From Acridotheres tristis (taxonomy: Eukaryota; Chordata; Aves; Passeriformes; Sturnidae): a DNA stretch of 64,000 nucleotides. The position numbers were made by a program, and so were the translations under genes. Of this stretch, positions 1 to 40,669 are shown piece by piece. The notes under the pieces are model-generated. The model made no database searches. It was not told where the DNA came from and saw only the letters and a list, made by a program, of their open reading frames with translations. The stretch spans positions 17,613,501 through 17,677,500 of the forward strand of contig CM072892.1 of assembly GCA_037013685.1 (NCBI GenBank). Reading direction: 5' to 3'. How positions within the stretch are numbered: the stretch's first letter is position 1; every line of letters starts with the position of its first letter.

Positions 1-18
1 TCCTTTGCATGTGCTCAT

Positions 19-1056
19 TCAGGAAATTTTGACACTCAGTGTTTCACAGGAAGTTCTGTAAGTGACCAGTGCAGTGTTTTTTGTAGCAGAAGTGCACAGA
101 GCATGTTTTTTCACTTGGTCTTTCTCACGCTTTTGTAGGCACAAGCAACACCTGAGCAAATTCACTATCTCTGTTCGTGCAGTTTCACTCACAAAGCAGT
201 ACAGAATGGGATCCGCAATGCAATTCAAACTTGTTAAGGCCTGTGTGATTCTGTAAACCTTATACATCGACAACAAATCATGTGGGTCAGAGGTGGAAGG
301 TTCTTTGATGCTGCGGATAAACAATACAACGTGATAAGGAGTGAAGCAAACAATGAAACTAACTGTGATGTTCAGAATAAGTTTCCTCACTTTCTTCTTT
401 TCTTCATCTACTGTGGCTTGGTTATACCTCACTACTTGGTAGATTTTATGGTAGCAAAACACAATGATTATCAAAGGGACCAAGTATCCTGAGCATATTC
501 GGAATAAATTTATGTTCGCCTGCCACCTTTCCAGGGGGTAGTTATCATAGCATAGTGTATGATTAGTGAAATTGCAAGGGTCATTGAATACTTCTTTGTT
601 TACCAGTATGACTGAATTAAAGATGCTTTCCAGAAGCCAAACAATTATGCTGACAGTCAATGAAAATCTTCTTGTGCGCAAGTACTGGAGCTTCAAGGGG
701 TGAACTAATGCCAGGTACCTGTCGAGAGAGATGCAAGCAAGGAACGCAGTGCTGGTGTAGAAATTCATATACATAAGGAAGGCAAAAATCTGACACAGCA
801 AGGCAGAGAACCTCCAGTCATCTCCATGCCAAGCATAATCAATCCACAGAGGCAGAATCAAACAGTACAAAAGGTCAGCCAGGGACAGGCTAAAGGTGTA
901 GACTGCTAACTCATTCTTTTTCCTCACCTGAACATAAGATGCATAGAGGGATATACAGTTGATGGGAATACTGATCATCATCACAATGCTGTACACGAAT
1001 GGAAACAAATACTTATCCAGTGTGTGATCATCATGGCACTCAGTGCTGTTGTTCAT
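19..1056 (-). CDS. GPR65: GPR65 (TDAG8), proton-sensing G protein-coupled receptor
   Basis: Complete single-exon rhodopsin-like receptor of 345 residues (human is about 337); plasma-membrane receptor that senses extracellular acid and signals mainly through Gs/cAMP in leukocytes (family knowledge). Seen in the sequence: a short N-terminus with a sequon (N3-S-T) and His8 and His11, which correspond to the pH-sensing histidine region of the human protein; seven hydrophobic segments starting near residues 18, 52, 88, 132, 186, 226 and 267; DRY at 112-114; TM6 CFTPYH at 237-242, whose His242 matches the human TM6 pH-sensing histidine; DPILY at 282-286 in place of NPxxY, as in this subfamily; extracellular sequons near 162 and 165; and a Cys-rich tail (303-306) suitable for palmitoylation. 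Long stretches match human GPR65, for example around FLMYMNFY and ALTSLNC. The stop codon is 19 bases from the window edge, so the 3' UTR lies outside. A 5' noncoding exon is likely by analogy with mammals but I could not place it. Confidence 0.95.
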   Translation of the reverse strand: MNNSTECHDDHTLDKYLFPFVYSIVMMISIPINCISLYASYVQVRKKNELAVYTFSLSLADLLYCLILPLWIDYAWHGDDWRFSALLCQIFAFLMYMNFYTSTAFLACISLDRYLALVHPLKLQYLRTRRFSLTVSIIVWLLESIFNSVILVNKEVFNDPCNFTNHTLCYDNYPLERWQANINLFRICSGYLVPLIIIVFCYHKIYQVVRYNQATVDEEKKKVRKLILNITVSFIVCFTPYHVVLFIRSIKEPSTSDPHDLLSMYKVYRITQALTSLNCIADPILYCFVSETARTEIVNLLRCCLCLQKREKDQVKKHALCTSATKNTALVTYRTSCETLSVKIS

Positions 1057-4000
1057 TGTCCACTCCAGTGGTATTCTTGAGATAATTCCAGCCTGGGTGC
1101 AATAAAACCCCCTGTTGTAGTCTGATGGGTTGTCATCTGTTAGTTCTTCAGGACCTGATTGCTAAGATTCCAGCCTTCTGTTACCAAAAAGGAAAAATGT
1201 CAGCTATAACATTGCTGTTGTTTTTGTGGGATTCTTGGTGTGTGTGTCTTTTCCTTTTTTTAGAAGAAAAAAACATTGTTTGTGGGAGATCAGTGGATGC
1301 TAATGCTCCTGGAGTTAGGAATGCATAGGAGAAGGAACCCAAAATCTAAGGTTTTCAGGGTCAGTTAGACAGAAGCTTCTACAGCAGAAGCAGAATGAGT
1401 AGTTGTGACACTTCGTCTAGGAGTGGGGTGGTATCCTGCAATCCTGGGTCTCTCTTGTGAGAGAGTTAAAGGAGATCAGAAAGTGGACCACTAATAAAAT
1501 AATAGATGTGCACTTTCTATTATTCTGGTAAGCACTGTTTTGAGAATATGAATATGGCAGATTTCTTATTCCAAATAACTTTCTCCCCTCTAAGGCATTG
1601 GAGAGACAAGGATAGAAATACAGGCATTCAGGTACCGCTGGACGATGGGATCTGCTCAGAAGAGGAAAATGTGTCTGGTAAATCACTCTTGTCTTGTTTG
1701 CATCCTCATACATTCCTGATTCCTCTCTCCTCTGTTGTATGTGATCCCACAGGAACTTGCCATTAACTGTGCTGTTCCAGCAAGACTTACTGCATGTACC
1801 AGAAACCCTCGTGTGAAACCTGCCAGGCTATTGGGTTCCTGCATGCACATGACAATCTGCTGGGTGTCCCTTTAAATATGTGAGGTGGAGACTGAGTACA
1901 ACTTTTCATTTACACGTCTTCCCTCTAAAAATTTCAGCTGTGATACATGAGCTTATAAAGCCATTAGCAATTAAACTTTTCTCAGTCACTTTCAGGACTG
2001 CGATTATCAACAGCTTCACCATGAAAATATCAGTAAAATGGAAGCCTTGACTAAAGCAGGGGGACTGGAGGAGTTGCGTGTGTGAGCCTGAGAAACACGT
2101 AGATGAGCTGACCTTTCAGTAAGAAAGGGCGTATAAGTGTAATTGTGAGACAGCCGGTACTCCCTGATTGTATCACAGCTCTGACACTCAGCAGTTCCCT
2201 TCTCTAGAGATCTAATTGTTACGTTCAGGAAACACGAGAATGGAAAATATTCGTTGCAGTCCAGTTATACTGGCAAATATACTAACTGCTTGAGAGACTT
2301 CTGTGATAGCTCATCTGTGCTTTGGGCCTGGACTGCAGCAGAGCAGGTGAAGAGGCTGAAGAATGAGTAGGTTCCAAGACAGCATATCTACAACTGTTCC
2401 CACATGGGAAAGAACTCCAATGGAATAAATGTTGCGTGCAGAAACTTTCCCATGTGGTAAGAAAAATTCAGCCTTTTAGAGGTTTGATATGCTTGTGGGT
2501 TTATCAGAAAAACCCAAACACGTTTATTGCCTGTCCTGAGATGTTATTATATGGATCTCTTGTCCACAAAAAAGCCCCTTACATTATTATTCATAAAAAA
2601 AGGGAGCAATGACAAAACTACCCAGAAAGCACATATTCAATTTTACCTGCCACTGCCTTATTTGATCAAGTTGCCTAACTTATCAGCTAGAGCTAAACTC
2701 ATTCACAAGCTTGAAAGCCAAGGAAAATTCTCAAAAAGGACTTGCCAATTTGGTCTATTGAGAAACTTTATCAACCTGATGACTAATTTAAAAAAAATGC
2801 AGCGTCTATATTTAAGACAAACATAAGATGTCTGCATTTCAGCTTGGTTTCATAAAACCACACAGTAAATAGGGCATTGTAAGCCTATCAGTACAGATAA
2901 GTATCACAAAATAAAAATCTAGCTGTAGAAATTGGATCTCAGGGTTTTATGACCCACTTCTCACCAAAAAGAAATCAAATGTATGCAGACAGACCAGATG
3001 AATCAAAGATAAAATACCTACCTCTTCTCCTAATCACACTTTAGCATCTCTTTTCCTATGACAAGTCTCTTCATGTCTAAAAGGGAAATGTGCCCTTTCA
3101 GAAGCATGTGTGTAATGCAGCAAGTGTATGAGGCAGTGTTTCCTCATCTCGTGACTGAGAAATTGGAATTCCTTCTCCCTCCTCCATAAACTCTTTTGTT
3201 AGTTAACTTGTATTACAGACTCGCCATCCTTATAAGCTCCAAACTTCTCTCTTATTACTCACAACAGCTTCTTTTGTATCTACTCTTAGACCAACATACC
3301 AATTTCCTCATAACACCTGGGTTTTTTTCAGCTTTTTCATTTTAACTCATTGTTTCTAGTTTCTAAGAGTTTTGCTCTCTTGATCTTACTGATCATAAGG
3401 TAAAACACTTGTCCTTATATTGCTCTCATCAGAATAAACCACATGTTCTTTGGGGCAAAATTTTGCTTTGCTCTTCTGCCATCTGCCTTAAGGAACTAAT
3501 ATCTGAAGGTGTAATTGGCTAATGGCAGGCTGGGACACTAAAAATGAAATTCAAAGAAGTGAGTTGAAACCACATGAAAATAAACTGCATCTCAGAATTT
3601 TTTTTCTGTTCTTCATATTCACAAGTCACTGTACCTGCATTGCTTTCTTCTCTTCTTAACCAGTATGTTCATTAGTTCCTACAAAGGCAGGCAGCCCTGG
3701 AGGCTGTGTATCATTGCCCAGGTAATCCATGTCCCAACTTTGGTGACACATTATGGTACTTACGTGAGGACATGTTTTCAGTGATGGTAATAATGAGAAG
3801 TGTGTCATTCTGGCACACATTCATGACCTATACTTAAGCGTGTCAAAGAGCCAGCAAATGAAGCTTACCACAAAGCATGCTGCAGTTCCTTGCACAGAAA
3901 TATAAAAGCAGAAACCGACACTTTGCCCTGATTACAACACATTTCACTCAAATTGCTTGGAGCCTTATTTCAGAGGAAGTAGTCCATATCACACTTTCTT

Positions 4001-7000
4001 GCTGAGTTGTTTTTCCGATAATTAGGACTTCATAATGCAAGATGATTTTTCTTACCTGAATGCATGATCTGAAGCATTCCCAGGTTTTCTCTGTGCTACT
4101 GAGCACACCTGCTGGTTTTGCCTAGGAGGATGGTATTGGCTTACAGCTATCCTAAAAAACAATATTTGATAATTTTCCCCAATTATATATTTTTTTTAAC
4201 CATCAAGGAATTTTGGTTTAATGATATGGTCTAATGGTTTGACTTTCATGGTCCAAACCTACTGTGACTAATTCCATACACTTATGACTTATTTTATAGA
4301 CTTGTTGTGGTATCAAATGTTTCAAATAAAAAAAAAATCTTAACAGTAATTTTTTCTTTTAGACACATTATTCAGTTATTATAGTTCCTGCCTCTGTCAT
4401 TTTGCTACAGAAAACCTACTGTACAAGAATTCTGAAGAGTCAGTAAGACATAAAATTTAGAGAAATGGATGAGCAAATGTTACGCTTCAAGTACTATATG
4501 CAAACAAACCTGTGAAGGAACCTTGTGAGATTTTCTAGAGAAAAGTAGTCATTATATATTGTGTCAATACATTTCTACAGCATCTTCTTCAGGTTCATAG
4601 AGAGCTTTACGTGGTATCTCCATTTATGACATTTTGAAGGTCCCAAAGTACAAAGTTAAACTTTCATAAGCTTAAATACAGAAGAATATTCCTTACTCTT
4701 ATCTGTAAAAACGTTTGTAAGGGAAGAAAGGAACAACGGTCTGTGAGCTAGTGCAGTAGCTGCTGTACTGGTGTTACTATATATCAGTCATAAGATGGAA
4801 TGAAAACAGATTGTCTTCCTTTTTCTCTTTAAGCAATTTCAACAAGTAGATTGTTTTGTGTTCTTATTATAAGTTCTATTGCCAAGTTGAGTTCTTCAAG
4901 TTCCATAGCTAATTCTTTTTACCTGATGAGCTGATCTCAAAACTCAATCCTGAAAAACTTCAGTTTAGGACAGTTGAAATACGCTTTTTAGAAACATGGC
5001 CTTTTCTGCTTAAAATTAACAGCATTTTTCCTCATGCAACATTAAATTTCACCCACAGGTCTCCATGAGATTCTGTAGAGACTCAAACAGTTCTAAAAGA
5101 GCTCAGCCTTTTAAATTTGAAGATAGACTTTACAGACAGTTTCATTGAGCATAAACATTCACTTAATGTGAGCAAACCAGAAAAAAAAAAACCAACATGT
5201 TTTTTAGAATGTAGGCCATGCAGGCAAGTATTATTCTGCTGTATCATTAAGTACATCATGTTTTCCTCTATACAATACAGAAATATGTACAATCTATTTT
5301 TACATAGATGATACTTGGCATTCTAAGAAGCTGTTTTACCAGAGTTTATTCTCCTGCTAAGTTTTAAGCATTTTGTATATTCATATAAATAGCACTGGGT
5401 ATCTTTACAGTGTCTGAAAATTCTGAAGAACACTAGTAGAAGAGTTACTGGAGTCCTCTCTCAGGCCTGAGGCACCTTTTGCAGTGATGGGACAGCTCAT
5501 AAGTTGAAAATTCAGCCCCAAATACAGCTCTTCTCCATTCTTCCCTCCTTTTGTAATCAACAGTATTTTGACCATGGCAATGCCATTACAGCAATGAATC
5601 AAGCTTTCTTTCCTAATCCTAGCCACATCTTTCCTAATTCGTGTCTTTTGCCTTAGTCTCATGTTTTGGTTGTATTAGGACTGAAATAATCCCTCCCCCA
5701 AAGCAATCTTTTCCAGCCCCTTATGTGTCCCTTCTTTTAGATGTATGACCTCAGCATCCACTAGGAAGAGCTAGGCTGAAGCCTGTCCCAGAATGGAGTT
5801 GTGTCCATGGAATCCTGAGCACTTACCTTGGCAGCCACATGTCCCCGTGCAGCGGTTCCTGTTATGCCATGGGCAGGGTAACCCGTATCTGCTTCTAAGA
5901 AAAGTGTCTGCTTCTGCTTGATCAGATACAGAGACAGGAAGCTGCTCTTAAACAGGCAGCAGTTCACACATCTCTTGGTTTTGCTTCCTTTTTTTATTTT
6001 TTTTTTCTGTCCCCAATTCCTTGTTAATCTAAGCTTATCTATGAGAAAAAGGATGATGAACAAAGGATGGAAGCAACCTCAGTAGATATAGGAATACTTT
6101 TAGAGACTTTATAGAAGTTTAATTTAAAATATTGCCTGATTATATGAGCTTAGTATATTATACACCCCTTATCTAGGAGACATCACATTCTGCAGAGAAA
6201 CCAATTCACAGAAATAAAATGCTGTATTTTATTTGTGTTTAGTTGTATAAGTTCAAAATGTGCATGTTTGTTGTTGACTGAAGGACCTCACCTGCTTTTC
6301 CCTAAAATCTGATCACAGAATCAAATAAGAATCCACGTGAGAAGAGCTCAAAAATGTTTTAGAATGACTTTAGGTGTTTGTGGAAAAATAATTAAGTATT
6401 TTCAGAATTTATGAGAAGTCAATGAATAGTTCTCACTAACGAAGGATAACAGCATTTTATGCACCGTGACTGCTTACATATTTCTGTATTTTTACATAAA
6501 CTAAGTCTGAGGTTGGACTTCAGTTTCCAGAAGAATGATCCCTCTAAAACATAATTCTATTCAATTAGACCGGTGGAAAATTGTTACATAGTTCTTTTCC
6601 CTCTCTGTGATCAGAATAATTTATTGTGTGTATTTTTTCTTAAATTATGTTTGGAACAATACAATTCTGCTTTAAGAAAGTGGGTACAAATTCATTTGAA
6701 ATGCCCATCTATTGGGTAATACCAAAACTGTCCAGTTTGATGATTCAGATGCTAAGGAGAAATGAAACAGAACAAATTGAAAAGTTCTAAAATAGGGGCG
6801 TACTGACTTCCTTGAGAATACCAGGCAGCTCTACAATATTTATCCACTGTATGCAGCGATTTGGTTCCTTTTTTTCAGTCCGTGTGACTTTTTCACCCAA
6901 AGTTTTTTACTGATCTGATTGTTATATGAAGCCTAAACTATCAAATACTTGTGGCCATTCTAAGCTGTTATAATAGCCCCTTCCTGTTTGGTGAATGGCA

Positions 7001-8330
7001 CTTGCTTAGATAAATTTCTCAAATAAATTTCAGTCACATGTTCATTTTCACTGAGAAAAGTCATTAGACAAAGACCCGTTTCATCACTTTCCATGTGCCT
7101 TTTCCTAACATGATACCTATTAGGTGTCCAGTATGCTGGTTCTGGAGTTTTGCTGAGCATTCCTGTACTTTGCTGAAGAAAAAACAGTTCTTATCATTAT
7201 TAGAAATACAGAAACATAGTTGAAACATCTCTAAAGTTCTCTGCTGTGATGACAGCAGAATTGAAAGATCAATGAAAGCAAGAGAGGAGATGATGCCTTT
7301 TATGCATTCTGGAAGTAAAGCTGTATGTTAAAACAAATTCTTAATTATGACCATATGCAAAAATTTAATTTCTGATGTAAACAGCACAATTTTCCAGGGT
7401 TTTTGTGAGATCTGGACATACACAGTATCTCAGATCAGTCATACATGAACAACAGGTGTTACTATTAGTGTTTGCTGAAAGAAAAAAACCCCAGCCCTGA
7501 AACAGAAAAGCATTCACATTGGAAAATGATCTTATCTAGAAAAGAAGCAATGAGTAAGTCCTCAATAAATTTATTGGTTAAATTTGGGGTTACAAAGGAT
7601 CCATGAACAAAGGTGTTGTCAGGAAAATTAATCCACAAACATCAGAGGTTTATACCCAAAAAGGAGACAGAGGAGTCCTGTAACATTACTTGAATAAAGA
7701 GAGAGGTCATGGGGAATTCCCATGGGATCACCCAAAATTTTCCCTCCATTTTTCTTTTTCCTTGTGTCTCTGTTTTTCTCTAAATCCAGACATGTAGTAC
7801 AGTCTGAAGTGAGTAATAGTCTGTGTCAATTAGTGGAATTCCTGTAGAATTTATGTTTTCCCCCCACTGCTTCATTCACCTCTCCATATCTGGCCTTGTC
7901 TATCATCAGGCCCACAGTTTGTTTGCAGACACCTCCTTTTCATTCCTTTCAGTGGAAAGAAAACAGTTCAACACAAGGTCAAGATGCAGAATGAAAGTTG
8001 ACAGTCACACCAAAACATCCTTTTCCTTCCACCAAAACAGATTTTGAGAATGTTTTTCTGTACCAACTGAAAAGGGCAGGAGTTCAACACATCACAGGAT
8101 TGCAAATACAAGTTTTGAGAATTTTAGGATCTCATGAGTGAATGAGACAATTTCACAGCTGAAGCCTTTTACATGAAATAAACTGATGCAATAATCAATG
8201 AAACTATCAAAATGAACCAATTAATAATTCATAATGGTTTTGCAAACCTTCCAGGTGTGCAAAGCTGTACAGTCTGCTGCAATTAACGTGAAATAGGACC
8301 AGGAGCATAATGCTGCCTCTGGTACTGACT
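1057..8330. other. GPR65-GALC intergenic region, left part
   Basis: AT-rich sequence between the 5' ends of two divergently transcribed genes. It should hold the GPR65 5' UTR, any noncoding first exon and its promoter, but I could not fix these from sequence alone. The open frames here are short, lack family resemblance and have no coding-like continuity. Only short A or T runs (for example near 5169 and 5995) stand out. Confidence 0.6.
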
Positions 8331-8334
8331 CACA

Positions 8335-8480
8335 GTTGCCCTGAGGAAGTCACTCTGACTGTCTGCATGTAATAATGATATCATATAGCTAATTTGGGTG
8401 TGAGCAGGTTCATTAGTTAATAGTTTATATTGCTGTAAAGTGCAAAATGTTTTGTGAGTGCTTGGTATTGTTATTTAAAA
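8335..8480. repeat. Possible MIR-like ancient SINE relic
   Basis: The order of short blocks resembles the MIR core and 3' part: a GAAGTCACT block, then a TAATAATGATA block, then a GTGAGCAGGTTCATTAGTTAATA block, then GTAAAGTGC. Ancient MIR copies are shared by amniotes. The match is by memory of the consensus and is heavily decayed, so the call is tentative. Confidence 0.4.
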
Positions 8481-9681
8481 AGAACTAAACAGGAAACGTC
8501 AGTCAGGTAATGTCATCACTGAGACATTAGATCCATAAATGACAGTGGCAGAGACACAATGACAATGAGAGTGACTGAGGCTCGAATAACAGCATTCTTT
8601 ATGGTTAGAAACGTGCAAAACCGGTGCTTTTTCACAGTTCTTACACAACGCAGGACTTCAGCCACTGCATCTCCTCATGGCTCATTCCTCCCTTAGGCAC
8701 GTGAAGCATCTCTATGAAATACTGAGAACAACAGACAAGCCACTTCCCCATTACGAATTTTTATAGGATAATCAAGCTGATCGCCGATCTCCGGGTTGCT
8801 TTTCCTCCGAGCCGAATGCCTGCATGAGCTGGAGTCTGAGGGAACACCCTGGCAATCCTCACGGAAATCTTTGGCGTGCGGCTCAGCACCACCTCGGCTG
8901 CTCTCATTTTGATGCGGCAGCCCTACAGCGCACCCCTGACGGCGTAAACAGGGTCGTTCATCCCATCATAATTTAAACCCCCTTTTCAGCATCCCTCTCT
9001 GAGGTCCTGCTGACGCAACTGCGGATCTAACTGTGGCCAACTGGGATTCCCCGGGAAGGGCGCGGGGCTGCCGGCAACCTCTGCGGGCAGGGCCTGTGCG
9101 GGGCCCGCTCCCAGCACCTGCCCCGGCGGCGACCCAAGGTCCTTCTCACGCCGCGCTGGAATGCGCTCCTTCAAAGCGCCGCTTCGTGCCCACTCTTCAG
9201 AGGATTTGCTGGCACCTTGAGAGCGGCGCAAAGCCAGGAAACTGGCTGCGAGGTGCTGCGAGGGGCTGGAAATGAAAGACGCACTAGCAAGCGCCGCTCT
9301 TGTCCAGGGACAAGTATCGTACCTTGCTAGAGGCCCAGAAAAGGAGTGTCAGAGACCCCGAAATAGACGGCCAGCTTGACTCGGCCCTGCTCACACTGCA
9401 CTGACCGCCACTCCTGTCGTGCTCCCACACTAACCCCGCCTCACAGCCATGCGCCTTTCCCACACGCAGCATGGTCCCGCAATAGCTTCACCCGCCGCTC
9501 AGTGCCCAACTCCAGCATGGCGCCTCACCAGCCTACCGTGCCCTTTCTCAAAATGGCAGCTGGTGAGGTCAGCCGGGAGGAGCTGCCCGCAAAGGCCGAG
9601 CAGTCTTCCTGCCCTCTTTTCCCTCTGGCGGGATGGCGGCGCTGGGCGCTGCCGCCCCGCCCCGGGGCTGGCGGCGGCGCG

Positions 9682-9689
9682 GTCACGTG
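9682..9689 (+). promoter_or_regulatory. CLEAR/E-box-like site (GTCACGTG)
   Basis: GTCACGTGCG lies about 93 bases upstream of the GALC start codon. It shares its first 8 bases with the palindromic CLEAR element GTCACGTGAC, bound by TFEB and TFE3 in promoters of lysosomal genes. The fit between site and gene function is good, but binding is inferred. Confidence 0.55.
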
Positions 9690-9781
9690 CGGCGCGTTGC
9701 CGGGCACTGCGGAGGCGCTGCAGGGACGGGGCGGCCGCGGGACGGCGGCGGGAGCGGAGCTGGACGGCGACCGGGATCGGG

Positions 9782-38441
<28,660 letters not shown>

Positions 38442-38947
38442 GGTGGCTTTGGCATTTGGAGATCCTGGTTCTCATTTACTTTGAATAAGAGCCAAGTCAA
38501 ACTTGGAGGAAAGCTGAGTGCTAAACTGTGATTGATCTCTTGGCAAAGAGTCTGGATTCGGTCCGTGTTATTTGTTAAAGGTTTACTTGAGTACGAATCA
38601 ATATGATTGTAGCTTTATCCCCTATTGCTGTGGGATTTTTGCCCTTCAGTTTTTGGGGATAAATTTTAGTTCAAGGTAGTCATGAAAACAAATTCTTGGA
38701 TTTAAATATCTTTTAATAACAGCATCTTAACTTACCAGCTCGCTTCTAAGATAACTTTAGAAGTTAACAGAAGACAGATGCATCTTAAGCTGCGTTTTTT
38801 AACACTTCCACTATTATGTCCATTGCTTTCACTGTGAAAGAAAGAATTAAATGCCAGTAAGCCTTATGAGCCAGTGGGCCCCATACTTTTGTAGGCCTAT
38901 CGTTCTCAAATTTCATTTGGATAAAGTACCTAGATTTCCTATTGTAA

Positions 38948-38953
38948 AATAAA
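38948..38953 (+). terminator. Candidate proximal poly(A) signal of GALC
   Basis: AATAAA followed within 20 bases by GT-rich sequence (GATGTTTTGTCTGTTTTTCTG), the usual arrangement of a cleavage site. Confidence 0.55.
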
Positions 38954-40635
38954 GATGTTTTGTCTGTTTTTCTGCTATAGTCTGTGACTAGACATTACAG
39001 TACTCCAAGTGCATTTGATTACTTCTTTCAACTTCTGTTGCCAGCCCTAAAATATATCCTATTTTCAGTGGAATGGAAATGTGCCTTATGACTGATCAGG
39101 GAGTGCAGGATGTGGCTTATTTCTAATCTACCTCTTTCCACTGAAAGGGTTGAAATGCATGAAGAGATACCATAACTTACAGTTTGTTGATGATAATATT
39201 TTGGAGTTTTTTGCATAGTGCAAAGAGTAGAAACATCTCATCATGGATATTTTCATGTCAGGCCACGTGTGGAAACTGGCATTTTGTTCCTAGAAACTTG
39301 GGCAAGCATCTCTCTCTTTTTATGGATTTAGAGCTTTGAATAGAAAATAAGTAAAGCCTAACCATGATACTTAGTTTATTATATTACTGTGGCACAGAGG
39401 AGATATGGATACTATCACTTCCTGATATAAAAGAAATTAAAAAAAACCCCAGTCCTTGCCTTTAAAAGTTTGCAATCTGCTCATAAGGTAAGTGACAGTA
39501 GGTGGACACAGAGGGAATTGTTTAGTGTGCCAAGCAGTGGTAATGACTCAAGAGTGTCTGTTTTTGAACTTTTCTTAGCTATTATGGAGTGAAGTTCAGA
39601 GGATAATTCAGATCCTTGGGAATGGAGGGATTCTGTTTAGCTGTTGCTTAATTTTATTTTTTTTCCAAGCTACTGTGTTATAAAAAAGGAAATTTATTGA
39701 GAATATGAGATACTGAATGAGTTTTTCCTCACACATATTTGCAGTTCAATTGGCCCCAGAGATTTTCTCGTTTATTGTTGGTCAGTTTGAATGAAGATGA
39801 TGTCTATTCCCATAATGAAATGTGCCTCCTGTGTCCATCTACTTTTTGCATTCACATCCTATTTAATTTACAAGCAAGTGTTCCATTTCCACATACTTGA
39901 TAGAGCTCTAGTAGCTGTGTGAGGCCATTTGTAGCAGGCAACATCTGGAGAAAAAGATTTGCAGTGTACTTGGATTTATAGAGATTATTTCTTCTGATCC
40001 CCTGATTCCAGTAATTGTTAACTTCAGTCTTTGAAGTTGTCATCTAATATAAAGTTAATGTTAGACAGATCATTCCTGGAAAATTTTGATAAAGTTGGTC
40101 TTCCATTTTCATTTTTGGAGAGACTTCTTAAAATTCCATCTCTAGTAAGTAAAAATGTTGTGTCTTTTAGCTGTTAGTTGATACCACTTATTCATACTTG
40201 GAAATTTCATACATGCCAGCAACTTTGGAAAAGGGTTTAAACCACTAAACTTTAAAACTCTAGTAGAAGACTTCCAAATGTTAAGTAACTGTTTACTTAA
40301 GTGGGTTAAAAATGAAAGGCAATTTTCTGTGTCAGTCAATCCCTGCACACGTCATTTTCAAGTATGGATGCAGATCTGTTCATTATTTGCTTGATTTCCT
40401 AAGGAATGTCACTGGTCTCTCCACATGCGAAGGAATCTAATTTTAGGTCCTCATATTCAAGTAATATGAGTATAATAATCTCAGAATAAATTTATTTTAG
40501 CTGTGATGGATTTTGGTAGTTGGATGCTTCTTGGAGACTTCCTGGTAGCTTCTGTGGCTGCAAACAGAGAGATCAGCAATTATGCAGTTATCCAAAGAAG
40601 CTGCCCATTTTTTTAACCTTCTAATGCACTAGTGT

Positions 40636-40641
40636 AATAAA
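40636..40641 (+). terminator. Candidate distal poly(A) signal of GALC
   Basis: AATAAA followed directly by TGTATTGTTGTATTGTGTG, a strong downstream GT element. Other AATAAA hexamers near 40484 and 40917 have similar surroundings, so the exact end is uncertain. Confidence 0.5.
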
Positions 40642-40669
40642 CTGTATTGTTGTATTGTGTGCTAAACAC

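Larger units (their letters stand above)
38442..40665 (+). other. GALC: GALC 3' UTR (probable extent)
   Basis: Noncoding AT-rich sequence downstream of the stop. Two credible poly(A) signals give a short form of about 0.5 kb and a long form of about 2.2 kb. The extent is inferred from signals only. Confidence 0.6.

Noticed and set aside
9449..9781. In-frame upstream ATG at 9449 that would extend the GALC protein N-terminus by 111 residues
   Set aside because: The added residues are Arg/Pro/Ala-rich CpG-island translation with no resemblance to GALC and would bury the signal peptide; the ATG at 9782 has a strong context and gives a normal leader.
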